NCBI GenBank assembly: GCA_039714395.1
Contig: JBDLJH010000005.1
Span: 62,001-126,000, forward strand
Direction of reading: 5' to 3'
DNA length: 64,000 nt
Origin: JAPHSX01 sp039714395
Lineage (GTDB): Bacteria > Pseudomonadota > Gammaproteobacteria > Thiohalomonadales > Thiohalomonadaceae
Numbering within the stretch: position 1 is the first letter of the stretch; every line of letters starts with the position of its first letter. Under the pieces are notes generated by a model. It was not told where the DNA came from. It saw only the letters and a program-made list of their open reading frames with translations, and did no database searches. Of this stretch, positions 8,611-16,760 are shown one piece after another. The translations under genes and the position numbers were made by a program.

Positions 8611-9600
8611 CTATTTTTGTTGTGGTTCAACCAGGGCCGTATTTACCTGAATTGAGGCACTGCTGCGTAGTCTCTGTAACGACTGCTGGTAGTGCTGCTC
8701 GGACAGTTCTCTGTGCAGCAGGGCAGTGGCCCTCTCCCGGACCTTCTGAAATTCATTTAACTTTGATGATGAGATGTCATCCAGTCTTAGAATCACCACA
8801 CCCTGCAGGGTGGTGACCGGTTCGGACAGCTCTCCGACGTTAAGCTGGGTCAATACAGTCTCGGCCTCTTCGGCGAGCATGCCCTGATGCAGGTAACCCA
8901 TATCGCCACCGCTGGCTGCCGATTGCGTGTCGGTCGAGTGGATCTTTGCCAGCTCGGCAAACGACTCCCCAGCTTTAATTTTTTTGATGAGTGCTGCCGC
9001 CTCACTACGGGCGCTGTCCCATACATCTTTTGGTGATGAGGGGTCGACCTTGAGCAGGATTAGTGAAACCTTGTTTCTTTGCGGGGTGGTGAACTTGTCG
9101 GGATTGTCCTGATAATATCTCAGCACGGCCGCTTCATTGGGCATCTCTTGCTTTTTCAGTTCGGCAGTGATGCGTTTGAGCAGGCTCTGGCTTTCCAGTT
9201 GTGCTCGTAGTCCGGGAAGCAGTTTTTCGCGTCGCGCCTGCCATTGGGCACTGTCGGCATAGCGCCTCTCATAGCCGTCAAGTTGCTGTTGTACCGCCTT
9301 GTGAGCGGGCTCGATATTTCTGCGCCTGGCCTCTGACAGCAGCAGCGCATTATCGACGAGTTTTTCGGCGGTCTCTTTTCTGAAGGCGGCCAGCTGTGCG
9401 GCAGGAATATTACCGTGGTAAAAGCGTTGCCGCATACCGCTGTTAAGTGCAGAGAGAAAACTGGTGGCACTGATTGGCTCACCGTTGACGATGGCAAAGG
9501 TTTTGTTATCCAGACCCTTGTTGTCACCGGCGGTGGCGATGCCGACAGGGGCAATAATGCTGAGTAGTAGTAAAAGAGCGATCTTCTTAATAGGTGCCAT
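8611..9600 (-). CDS. Periplasmic parvulin-type peptidyl-prolyl isomerase
   Basis: Signal peptide MAPIKKIALLLLLSIIAPVG followed by a SurA/PrsA-like N-terminal helical region and one parvulin (rotamase) domain at roughly residues 175-290, with HSTDTQSAASGGDMGYL and GELSEPVTTLQGVVILRLDD as its signature stretches. Such proteins assist folding of exported and outer-membrane proteins. ATG 9600 was chosen because GAGG precedes it and a signal peptide begins there; a longer reading to 9666 lacks both. It lies immediately upstream of the beta-barrel gene, so it may be a dedicated chaperone for the barrel or the cytochromes. Confidence 0.9.
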   Translation of the reverse strand: MAPIKKIALLLLLSIIAPVGIATAGDNKGLDNKTFAIVNGEPISATSFLSALNSGMRQRFYHGNIPAAQLAAFRKETAEKLVDNALLLSEARRRNIEPAHKAVQQQLDGYERRYADSAQWQARREKLLPGLRAQLESQSLLKRITAELKKQEMPNEAAVLRYYQDNPDKFTTPQRNKVSLILLKVDPSSPKDVWDSARSEAAALIKKIKAGESFAELAKIHSTDTQSAASGGDMGYLHQGMLAEEAETVLTQLNVGELSEPVTTLQGVVILRLDDISSSKLNEFQKVRERATALLHRELSEQHYQQSLQRLRSSASIQVNTALVEPQQK

Positions 9601-9762
9601 CTGAACCTCATGGTCTGTAATTTTGTAGATTGTTTCAGGTAACTCTAGAAACCGCTTGTCGGGCACCGTGGTGCACGGTGAAAAGGTGACAAGCAGTTTG
9701 TGGAGCTACCCCGCATCACTCTATTTATTGGAATGAACTAATGAATGCAGGGGCTATAGTCT

Positions 9763-9797
9763 AAAACGGCCTACCCCCCGCAAAGGGGATAGGCCGT
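9763..9797 (-). terminator. Rho-independent terminator after the tetraheme cytochrome
   Basis: On the minus strand an ACGGCCTA..CCCC / GGGG..TAGGCCGT hairpin is followed by TTTT. It lies 20 bases past the stop of the tetraheme gene, so that gene can be expressed apart from the operon beginning with the isomerase. Confidence 0.85.
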
Positions 9798-9816
9798 GAA
9801 GATTGCCAGGTTTTTC

Positions 9817-10575
9817 TTATTTTACGTGGCAGGTAACGCAGACTGCGCTGCCCGCGTTGCTAACACGTAGGAACGGAGTATCTACGATTCCACCGTGCGG
9901 ATCATGGCAGCTGGCACACTCGACGAAGGCAACACCGCCCTTATCATAAAGCGGCAAAGTGTTGATACCGTCGTCCGCAAAGCTCTGACCGCCTGCTGAT
10001 ACGCTTACCGCTTCGAATGCTGTATCGATGGTAGCACCTGCAGCAACTATGGCACCGAAAGCGGCACCACCACCACCGTAAGGCATACTTACGGGATGGT
10101 CGTTTTGCAGGTCGGTACCGAGTACCGGCACGGGTGTACCGGCCATGGCAGCAATCTCTGTCAAAGAAATTTCTGCACCGGCAGCATTGTAGTTATAATT
10201 GTCGGGACCATAGGTAGTCGGTGCATTGAGTACGGTATCCATTGCCTGCGTGCCGTCGTGGCAGGAGAGACAGGCGAGGGAGACACTGCTGGTCAGGTCG
10301 GCGGCACCATCCATAGTAGAACTGGTGTATTCGGTAAAGGCGGTCGCGAGAGGCAGGCTCTTGTTCCACAGCGGGGCTGCGGTAACGGTGGCGTCTGAGC
10401 CGTGCGGGGTGTGACAGAAGACACAGACCTGGTCGGTGGCGGCAGTGGTCTGGACGGCAGCACCGGTGGCAGTGGTCATATCGTGTTTGGAACCGACAAC
10501 GGCGGCGCTAGCGCTACCACTGAGTATTAACAGGCCGGCAGCAAGGCCGATAAGTAGTTTGTTGTATTGCTTCAT
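9817..10575 (-). CDS. Tetraheme c-type cytochrome with four extra histidines
   Basis: 252-residue precursor with a signal peptide ending GSASA. The mature chain contains four CXXCH sites (CVFCH, CLSCH, CASCH, CVTCH), no other cysteine, and exactly four more histidines (SKHD, TPH, NDHP, DPH), so all four hemes can be bis-His ligated with none to spare. The last heme is three residues from the C-terminus. The plan resembles tetraheme cytochromes of the OmcE kind that polymerise into extracellular wires, but this is an inference from heme number and histidine count, not from alignment. ATG 10575 follows GGAGGAG; the longer reading from 10611 lacks a signal start. It has its own promoter and terminator, suggesting high separate expression. 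Confidence 0.9.
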   Translation of the reverse strand: MKQYNKLLIGLAAGLLILSGSASAAVVGSKHDMTTATGAAVQTTAATDQVCVFCHTPHGSDATVTAAPLWNKSLPLATAFTEYTSSTMDGAADLTSSVSLACLSCHDGTQAMDTVLNAPTTYGPDNYNYNAAGAEISLTEIAAMAGTPVPVLGTDLQNDHPVSMPYGGGGAAFGAIVAAGATIDTAFEAVSVSAGGQSFADDGINTLPLYDKGGVAFVECASCHDPHGGIVDTPFLRVSNAGSAVCVTCHVK

Positions 10576-10727
10576 AGTGTGACTCCTCCATGCGCTCCCT
10601 TCCAGGAGCATTTGTTGATAATGACAACCGGCATTTATGTTGTTGTTCCGATTGCTGTGTGCTCTTTAACTTTTAGAATTGAGTAAAATCGTCAGAAATA
10701 ACCCGCTTCTATGTGCGGTTTTAGCGC

Positions 10728-10756
10728 ATTAAACACGTTCTAAAAAATCCTGTCAA
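10728..10756 (-). promoter_or_regulatory. Sigma-70 promoter for the tetraheme cytochrome
   Basis: On the minus strand a perfect TTGACA (10751-10756) and TTTAAT (10728-10733) are separated by 17 bases. The start would be near 10721, giving a leader of about 145 bases that includes an AACCGC/GCGGTT hairpin. The flanking DNA is AT-rich. Confidence 0.75.
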
Positions 10757-10834
10757 CACTGCGTTTATATTTAAGTATTTGATTATAAAGTATATTATAA
10801 AGTTCTAATGCGCCTGTGATGTGTTTATTGATGT

Positions 10835-11028
10835 TGAGATCACGACTTGTTTTCATTGTGCAACGCGATTGGTTTATGCGGCCCAGCCTCTGAATTGTCT
10901 TGTTGTAGGAGCGCTTCTAGCGCGATTTCACGGCTCATCGCGGCAGAGCCGCTCCTACAGTCGTGTGCCAGGCTTTTACTGAGATAACGACTTGTTTTCA
11001 CTGTGCGGCGCGATTGGTTTATGCTGCC
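10835..11028. repeat. 49-bp direct repeat bracketing an inverted REP pair upstream of polA
   Basis: The segment 10835-10883 recurs at 10980-11028 with about five mismatches (shared core ACGACTTGTTTTCA and GCGATTGGTTTATGC), 145 bases apart. The second copy ends 33 bases before the polA start, so the polA leader was duplicated. Between the copies is a pair of inverted REP sequences. No open reading frame is evident in 10612-11061. Confidence 0.85.
10905..10958. repeat. Inverted pair of REP elements
   Basis: GTAGGAGCGCTTCTAGCGCG at 10905-10926 and its inverted relative ATCGCGGCAGAGCCGCTCCT at 10937-10958. The sequences match the REP family found around the RAYT gene at 14.07-14.54 kb. Confidence 0.85.
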
Positions 11029-11061
11029 ACCCCTTACACATAAACCTTTAAAGACCCCGTT

Positions 11062-13794
11062 ATGGCAGATTCCAAACCACTCGTGCTGGTAGATGGCTCC
11101 TCCTACCTCTACCGCGCCTTCCACGCGATGCCCTCGCTGAGCAACTCGCGTGGTGAGGCGACCGGGGCCACTTACGGGGTGGTTAATATGCTGCGTCGCC
11201 TGCTTAACGACTACGACCCGCAGCATGTGGCGGTGGTATTTGATGCCAAAGGGAAGACCTTTCGTGATGAGCTTTACCCTGAGTACAAGGCGCACCGTCC
11301 GCCGATGCCCGATGAGCTGCGCGGCCAGATCGCACCCATTCACGCGATGGTGGAGGCGATGGGTTTTCCACTAATAATGGTTGAAGGGGTCGAGGCCGAT
11401 GATGTGATCGGTACCCTGGCCGTACAGGCCGAGGCGCAGGGGATGAGTGTGTTGATCTCCACCGGTGACAAGGATATGGCCCAGCTGGTGGACGCTAAGG
11501 TCACGCTGGTAAATACCATGAGCGATACGCTGATGGATGTGGCCGGGGTGGAGGAGAAGTTTGGTGTTACTCCTGAGCAGATCATCGACTACCTGGCGCT
11601 GATCGGGGACACCTCCGATAACGTGCCCGGTGTTTCCAAGGTGGGGCCAAAGACGGCGGCGAAATGGCTACAGGCCTATGGTTCTATTGATGCCATTATC
11701 GCAAAGGCGGATGAGATCAAGGGCAAGGTGGGGGAGTATCTGCGAGAGAGCATCGCCTCCGGGCAACTGTTGCTCTCCCGCGAGCTGGTTACTATTAAGT
11801 GTGATGTGGCGTTGGAGCAGGGGCCTGCTGAGCTGCTGCGTCGTCCTGCCGACACCGAGACCCTGAAGAAGTATTACGGCGAGATGGAGTTCAAGAGCTG
11901 GCTGGCTGAACTTCTCAGCAACAACGACAGCGATGCTGGCGAGAATCAGGAGCAAACCAGCAATGAGGGTGTAGAGACCCCTGTTGTCACAGCAGAATAT
12001 GAGACCGTACTGGAATGGCAACAATTCGACAGCTGGCTGGAAAAGCTTCAACAGGCAGAACTCTTCGCCTTCGATACCGAGACCACCAGCCTTAACTATA
12101 TGGATGCGGCCATCGTCGGCCTTAGCTTTGCCGTAGAAGCAGGCAAGGCGGCCTACCTGCCGTTGGCCCACAACTATCCCGGTGCCCCGGCACAACTACC
12201 GCGCGATGAGGTGCTAGCCCGTCTCAAGCCGCTGCTGGAGGATGCGAACCAGCTCAAGGTCGGGCAGAACCTTAAGTACGATATGAGCGTGCTGGCCAAT
12301 TACGATATCACCCTGCGCGGTATCGCCTACGACACCATGCTGGAGTCCTACGTACTCGACTCCACCGCTACCCGCCACAATATGGATGCGCTGTCGCTCA
12401 AGTACCTTGGCCACAAGACCATTAAATATGAAGAGGTGGCCGGCAAGGGGGCGAAGCAGATCGGCTTTAACGAGGTGGCACTGGAACAGGCGGCCCCCTA
12501 CGCGGCAGAGGATGCCGACATCACCCTGCGACTGCACCAGACCCTGTGGCCCAGGCTGGAGGGTGAGCCTGAACTGGCCGCCCTATATAAAGAGATGGAG
12601 GTGCCGCTGCTGTCGATACTGTCGCGCATCGAGCGTAACGGGGTGCTGGTTGATAGCGCGATGCTGCAGCAGCAGAGCGGCGAGTTGGCGGCGAAGATGC
12701 AGCAGATCGAGACCGAGGCATTTAAGGAGGCGGGTGAGAGCTTCAATATCGCCTCACCCAAGCAGATCCAGGGGATCCTGTTCGAGAAGATGGGGCTGCC
12801 GGTGTTAAAGAAGACCCCTAAGGGGCAGCCCTCTACCGCCGAGGAGGTGCTGGTGGAGCTGGCGCAGGACTACCCGCTGCCACGATTGATTCTTGAGCAC
12901 CGTTCCCTCTCCAAGCTCAAGTCGACCTATACTGACAAGCTACCGCAGATGGTTAGCCCCCACACCGGGCGGGTACACACCTCCTATCATCAGGCAGTGG
13001 CGGCCACCGGACGTCTCTCCTCCTCTGATCCCAATTTGCAGAATATTCCGGTACGTAGCGAAGAGGGGCGACGCATCCGTCAGGCCTTTATCGCCCCCGA
13101 GGGGAGCAAGATCCTTGCGGCCGACTACTCACAGATCGAACTGCGTATTATGGCCCACCTGTCCGGTGATGAGGGGCTGCTTAAGGCCTTCGCCGCCGGT
13201 GAGGATGTTCACCGTGCCACCGCCGCCGAGGTGTTTGAGATACCGCTTGATGAGGTGACCTCCGATCAGCGCCGTAGTGCCAAGGCGATCAACTTCGGCC
13301 TTATCTATGGTATGTCGGCCTTTGGGCTGGCCAAGCAGCTGGATATCGACCGTGCCGCGGCCCAGGAGTATGTGAACCTTTACTTCGCCCGTTATCCCGG
13401 GGTGAAGGCCTATATGGAGGCCACCCGTGAGCAGGCCCGCGAGCAGGGCTATGTGGAGACGGTATTCGGTCGCCGCCTCTACATCCCCGATATTAAATCG
13501 AGCAATGGTCAGCGCCGCCAGTACGCCGAGCGCACCGCCATTAATGCGCCGATGCAGGGGACGGCCGCTGATATCATCAAGCGGGCGATGCTGGCGGTGG
13601 ATGGCTGGCTACAGGACGAGCCCGATATTCGCATGGTGATGCAGGTGCACGATGAGCTGGTGTTTGAGGTGCCGGAGGCCCGGCTGGATACCGTTCAAGG
13701 CAAGATTATCGAGCTGATGTCGGCGGCCGCCGAGTTGAATGTACCGCTGCTGGTGGAGGCGGGTGTTGGGGATAACTGGGATCAGGCTCACTGA
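11062..13794 (+). CDS. polA: DNA polymerase I
   Basis: 910 residues, close to the E. coli enzyme (928). The order is an N-terminal 5'-3' exonuclease (VDGSSYLYRAFHAMP; GDTSDNVPGVSKVG), a 3'-5' proofreading domain with an intact DEDD start (FDTETTSL near residue 337), and the polymerase domain with motif A DYSQIELRIMAHLSGD and motif C QVHDELVFEV. It fills gaps after excision repair and removes RNA primers. It is preceded by a duplicated leader with REP elements and followed by a REP array, a RAYT gene and a small RNA, then engB on the other strand: the polA/sRNA/engB order seen in enterics and pseudomonads. Confidence 0.98.
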   Translation: MADSKPLVLVDGSSYLYRAFHAMPSLSNSRGEATGATYGVVNMLRRLLNDYDPQHVAVVFDAKGKTFRDELYPEYKAHRPPMPDELRGQIAPIHAMVEAMGFPLIMVEGVEADDVIGTLAVQAEAQGMSVLISTGDKDMAQLVDAKVTLVNTMSDTLMDVAGVEEKFGVTPEQIIDYLALIGDTSDNVPGVSKVGPKTAAKWLQAYGSIDAIIAKADEIKGKVGEYLRESIASGQLLLSRELVTIKCDVALEQGPAELLRRPADTETLKKYYGEMEFKSWLAELLSNNDSDAGENQEQTSNEGVETPVVTAEYETVLEWQQFDSWLEKLQQAELFAFDTETTSLNYMDAAIVGLSFAVEAGKAAYLPLAHNYPGAPAQLPRDEVLARLKPLLEDANQLKVGQNLKYDMSVLANYDITLRGIAYDTMLESYVLDSTATRHNMDALSLKYLGHKTIKYEEVAGKGAKQIGFNEVALEQAAPYAAEDADITLRLHQTLWPRLEGEPELAALYKEMEVPLLSILSRIERNGVLVDSAMLQQQSGELAAKMQQIETEAFKEAGESFNIASPKQIQGILFEKMGLPVLKKTPKGQPSTAEEVLVELAQDYPLPRLILEHRSLSKLKSTYTDKLPQMVSPHTGRVHTSYHQAVAATGRLSSSDPNLQNIPVRSEEGRRIRQAFIAPEGSKILAADYSQIELRIMAHLSGDEGLLKAFAAGEDVHRATAAEVFEIPLDEVTSDQRRSAKAINFGLIYGMSAFGLAKQLDIDRAAAQEYVNLYFARYPGVKAYMEATREQAREQGYVETVFGRRLYIPDIKSSNGQRRQYAERTAINAPMQGTAADIIKRAMLAVDGWLQDEPDIRMVMQVHDELVFEVPEARLDTVQGKIIELMSAAAELNVPLLVEAGVGDNWDQAH

Positions 13795-13796
13795 GG

Positions 13797-14064
13797 TTTA
13801 TCGCGGCATAGCCGCTCCTACAACGCCACAACCTTCCCCGTAGGAGCGGCTATGCCGCGATATTTACAGCCGGAGGCGTTCCCACAGCACCACAACCTGC
13901 CCTGTAGGAGCGGCTATGCCGCGATATTTACCGGGTATCGAGCCGGAGGCGTTGCCACAGCACCACAACCTGCCTCGTAGGAGCGGCTACGCCGCGATAC
14001 ATCACCATCATGATACCCGCCGCGCTAATGCCAACACCATCGTAGGAGCGGCTATGCCGCGATA
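13797..14064. repeat. REP array, left of RAYT (five copies)
   Basis: Five copies of a palindromic unit with core GTAGGAGCGGCTATGCCGCG: one inverted at about 13797-13821, then direct at 13840, 13904, 13977 and 14042. Copies are separated by about 40-50 bases, and the spacers of the second and third are themselves similar (CGGAGGCGTT..CCACAGCACCACAACCTGCC). Confidence 0.92.
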
Positions 14065-14070
14065 CCGTCC

Positions 14071-14541
14071 CTACAACCAAACCGCATCCCAAAAAGGGTA
14101 GTCCCCAATATGTTCCACCAGCCCGGCCCGTAACGGGTTTGCTACGACATACCGCGCCAACCCCACCACATCATCATCCTGCCGGGCAGCCCGGTCATGA
14201 AACCCGCGCTGCCAGAGAGCCTGTCCGGGATTGCCCGTTATGCGATTGAGCTTGCGCGCGGAGGCCTGTTTAAATCGTGCCACCAAAGACGACAGCTCGC
14301 CATCATGCAACGCAAGTAACCAATGGATATGATCTGGCATCAACACCCATGCTAGGGTCTCGCAGGCGCCTGAGGCATCCTGTTGTTGTATCGTCTTTGC
14401 AACGGCCCGTGCACAATCAAAATTCAAGAAATGCTGTAATCGGTGTTGCGTTACCGTTGTTACCAGATAGATCTGGCCCTGTTCGGAAAACCGGCCCCTC
14501 CTGAGATCCCGTGCATGTGGTCGTCTCTTTCTCTTCTGCAT
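14071..14541 (-). CDS. REP-associated tyrosine transposase (RAYT, IS200/Y1 family)
   Basis: 156 residues with the Y1 transposase/HUH layout: a conserved start (GRFSEQGQIYLVTTVTQ), the HUH pair in MPDHIHWLL, FKQASARKLNRI, WQRGFHDRA and a late tyrosine in LARYVVANPLRAGLVEHIGD. This family cuts single-stranded REP hairpins and is held to spread or maintain REP sequences without being a normal insertion sequence. The gene sits inside nine REP copies (five left, four right), the classic arrangement. The reading frame is intact and catalytic residues are present, so it may be active. Confidence 0.92.
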   Translation of the reverse strand: MQKRKRRPHARDLRRGRFSEQGQIYLVTTVTQHRLQHFLNFDCARAVAKTIQQQDASGACETLAWVLMPDHIHWLLALHDGELSSLVARFKQASARKLNRITGNPGQALWQRGFHDRAARQDDDVVGLARYVVANPLRAGLVEHIGDYPFWDAVWL

Positions 14542-14570
14542 AACCCCTCCCTGGGTTATCTGGCAAAATT

Positions 14571-14727
14571 TATCGCGGCATAGCCGCTCCTACACCACCG
14601 CAACCTTAACCCGCCCCGTAGGAGCGGCTATGCCGCGATGCCGTTGTGTCGTAATCTCCAAATGTATCGCGCCAGAGGCGCTCCTACACCACCACCATGC
14701 CACCGTAGGAGCGGCTATGCCTCGATA
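14571..14727. repeat. REP array, right of RAYT (four copies)
   Basis: Inverted copies at 14571-14593 and 14665-14687, and direct copies at 14618-14639 and 14705-14727. The last two are diverged (GCCAGAGGCGC variant; CTCGATA end). Together with the left array they form inverted pairs able to fold as large cruciforms. Confidence 0.92.
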
Positions 14728-14733
14728 TTTTAT

Positions 14734-14764
14734 TTGAACCTTTTGATGGGGTGCCAGTCATACT
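14734..14764 (+). promoter_or_regulatory. Possible promoter of the polA-engB small RNA
   Basis: TTGAAC at 14734-14739 and CATACT at 14759-14764 with a 19-base spacer; TTGATG at 14743 with TGTACA at 14766 is an alternative. Neither is strong, so the exact start is uncertain. Confidence 0.4.
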
Positions 14765-14769
14765 TTGTA

Positions 14770-14893
14770 CAGTGCTTATGTGCTGTCCCGTTTGACTCCT
14801 TAACGGGTAGCAGATTTCCGGTAACCCCAAGTGCCGGAATTACTTGGCCCCGAGTCTCTCCATCCCAACGGAGTGCTCGGGGTTATTTTTATT
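14770..14893 (+). ncRNA. Structured small RNA between polA and engB (Spot 42/ErsA position)
   Basis: The plus strand can fold into three successive stem-loops: TGCT..CCCGTT/AACGGG.AGCA (14781-14812, loop TGACTCCTT), TTCCGG/CCGGAA (14816-14839), and CCCCGAG..CTCC/GGAG..CTCGGGG (14848-14882) followed by TTATTTTTATT, a complete terminator. No gene on the plus strand needs this terminator, since engB is on the opposite strand. In E. coli Spot 42 and in P. aeruginosa ErsA occupy exactly this place. I see no long sequence match to either; the assignment rests on position and structure. The pyrimidine-rich first loop could pair with Shine-Dalgarno sequences. Confidence 0.7.
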
Positions 14894-15515
14894 AGGCCTC
14901 CTGATCCAGTCCCAACCACTGTTTTAACTGTCGCAGCGCCTCATCCAGCCCCTGTTTATCTACGGCTGAGAAGAGCTGTACCGTTACCTGTGGATGGTCG
15001 CCACTTATCTCTTTTCTTACCTTAAGCAGGGTACTGCTAGCGGCGCCGCGCTTAAGTTTGTCGGCTTTGGTAAGAAGAATATGCACTGGAAGTTGCTGAC
15101 TATGGCACCAATCGAGCATCTGGCGGTCAAACTCCTTGAGTGGATGGCGAATATCCATTAGTAGCACCAGGCCTCGCAGGCTCTGGCGGTCTCGCAGGTA
15201 GTCGGATAACACCTTCTGCCAGTGCTGTTTTACCGCCTTCGGCACCTTTGCGTAGCCGTAGCCGGGGAGGTCTACCAGGTGGTAGCTCTCATTTAGCGCG
15301 AAAAAGTTGATAAGTTGGGTTCGCCCCGGGGTTTTACTGGTTTTTGCCAGTCCTTTGTTATCGGTAATGGTGTTCAGGGCGCTCGACTTGCCCGCATTGG
15401 AGCGTCCGGCAAAGGCAACCTCGGCCCCCTCGTCAGGTGGCAACTGGCTGATTTTATTGGCGCTGGTAAGGAATTGAGCCTGGCGGAATGGGTTGTTGCG
15501 TTGCGTGTCAGTCAT
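14892..15515 (-). CDS. engB: Ribosome biogenesis GTPase EngB (YihA/YsxC)
   Basis: 207 residues with all GTPase motifs: G1 GRSNAGKSS, G3 DLPGYGYAKV, G4 TKADKL, and the N-terminal FLTSANKISQLPPD typical of the family. It assists assembly of the large ribosomal subunit. The gene is single, facing polA across the small RNA locus. The Shine-Dalgarno before the ATG is weak. Confidence 0.97.
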   Translation of the reverse strand: MTDTQRNNPFRQAQFLTSANKISQLPPDEGAEVAFAGRSNAGKSSALNTITDNKGLAKTSKTPGRTQLINFFALNESYHLVDLPGYGYAKVPKAVKQHWQKVLSDYLRDRQSLRGLVLLMDIRHPLKEFDRQMLDWCHSQQLPVHILLTKADKLKRGAASSTLLKVRKEISGDHPQVTVQLFSAVDKQGLDEALRQLKQWLGLDQEA

Positions 15516-15736
15516 ATTATTTTATTCCAGGGGGTGAACCCCGTCATTGACCAGAAGGAGGATAAATTGCTATATAGAGCGACCTTTTCAGTTTTCTCTG
15601 CGGCCTTTGCAATGGTAACATGCGCGCTGTCAGGCCTGAATTGAAGTTCAGGAAACTGGAAAAGGTTATAAATACCACCAGCTTAAATAATTGAGTGGGT
15701 GGGGGGTAAACAATTCTAGTGAGGAGTATTTATAAA

Positions 15737-16054
15737 ATGAATAAAACCATCATTGCCGCCGCCATTGGCGCCGCATTCATGATTTCTGGTCAGTCCGCAA
15801 TGGCTGACGGTAAGGCAACCTACGATAGCGCCTGTTTCGCATGTCACAGTACCGGTGCTGCGGGTTCCCCCAAGTTCGGCGACAAGGCCGTTTGGGCTCC
15901 ACGTATTGCTACAGGTATGGACCTGCTGAAGAAGCACGCTAAAGAAGGTTATAAAGGTAAGACTGGCTTCATGCCTGCCAAGGGCGGTCGTGCCGACATC
16001 GCAGATGCAGATGTTGATGCAGCCGTCGAGTACATGGTCTCTAGCAGCAAGTAA
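15737..16054 (+). CDS. Soluble cytochrome c5, periplasmic
   Basis: 105 residues: signal peptide MNKTIIAAAIGAAFMISGQS (cleavage near AMA), then a class I single-heme domain with CFACH near the mature N-terminus, the APRIATGMDLL segment and FMPAKGG supplying the axial methionine, ending VEYMVSSSK. It matches cytochrome c5 but lacks the Cys pair seen before the C-terminal helix in many c5 proteins, including the copy at 41912-42400. ATG 15737 follows GTGAGGAG; an upstream start at 15719 is less likely. It is followed 39 bases later by cytochrome c4. Carries electrons between membrane complexes and terminal reductases. Confidence 0.93.
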   Translation: MNKTIIAAAIGAAFMISGQSAMADGKATYDSACFACHSTGAAGSPKFGDKAVWAPRIATGMDLLKKHAKEGYKGKTGFMPAKGGRADIADADVDAAVEYMVSSSK

Positions 16055-16093
16055 GGCTGACAGAGGTCCAACAACAAACGAAACGGGGAACCA

Positions 16094-16702
16094 ATGAAAA
16101 AATTAGCTTTTGCCGCTTTGGTAATGTTTGGTGCAGTAAGCACCGTTAACGCAGCAGGTAACGCAACCGCAGGTCAAACAAAGGCCGCGGCCTGTGTCGC
16201 CTGTCATGGTGCCGATGGTAACAAGACGCTGATGCCGACCTACCCGAAACTGGCCGGTCAGCACGCCTCTTACATTGCCAAGCAGTTGGAAGAGTTCAAG
16301 TCCGGCCTCCGTAAGGATGCGACTATGAATGGTATGTCAGCTGCCCTGAGTCCTGAAGATATGGCCGATATTGGTGCCTTCTTCGCTGGTCTCACTGCAT
16401 CTGTCGGCTCTTCCGCCGATGCGGAAAAGGCTGCTACCGGTAAAAAAATCTACGAAGGTGGTGACAAGGTTAAGGGCATCTCTGCCTGTATGGCCTGTCA
16501 TGGTCCCACCGGCGCAGGTAATCCCGGTGCCAAGTTCCCCACACTAAGTGGTCAGAACGGTGCATACGTTGTGAAGGCCCTGAAAGATTTTCGCACAGGT
16601 GTTCGTAGCAACGACCTCAATAGTATGATGCGCGACGTTGCGGCCAAGATGAGTGATAAAGACATCGAGGCGGTAGCTGAGTACATCGGCGGTTTGCACT
16701 AA
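16094..16702 (+). CDS. Diheme cytochrome c4
   Basis: 202 residues: a signal peptide (cleavage near VNA) and two tandem class I heme domains with CVACHGADG and CMACHGPTG, each with the PxLxGQ..Y pattern (YPKLAGQHASYI; FPTLSGQNGAYV) and a methionine ligand downstream. Cytochrome c4 is membrane-associated in the periplasm and donates electrons to oxidases and other reductases. It is probably cotranscribed with the preceding c5 and ends at a strong terminator. Gene order engB then c4 is also seen in pseudomonads. Confidence 0.97.
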   Translation: MKKLAFAALVMFGAVSTVNAAGNATAGQTKAAACVACHGADGNKTLMPTYPKLAGQHASYIAKQLEEFKSGLRKDATMNGMSAALSPEDMADIGAFFAGLTASVGSSADAEKAATGKKIYEGGDKVKGISACMACHGPTGAGNPGAKFPTLSGQNGAYVVKALKDFRTGVRSNDLNSMMRDVAAKMSDKDIEAVAEYIGGLH

Positions 16703-16731
16703 AACGACGTTTAGTTGTTTGTTGTATAAGG

Positions 16732-16756
16732 GGCGGTCTTAGGGCCGCCTTTTATT
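16732..16756 (+). terminator. Rho-independent terminator after cytochrome c4
   Basis: GGCGG (16732-16736) pairs with CCGCC (16745-16749), followed by TTTTATTTT. Confidence 0.85.
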
Positions 16757-16760
16757 TTCT

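Noticed and set aside
13797..14727. Repeats considered as a CRISPR array
   Set aside because: Units are palindromic, alternate in orientation, have similar rather than unique spacers and surround a RAYT gene; no cas genes.
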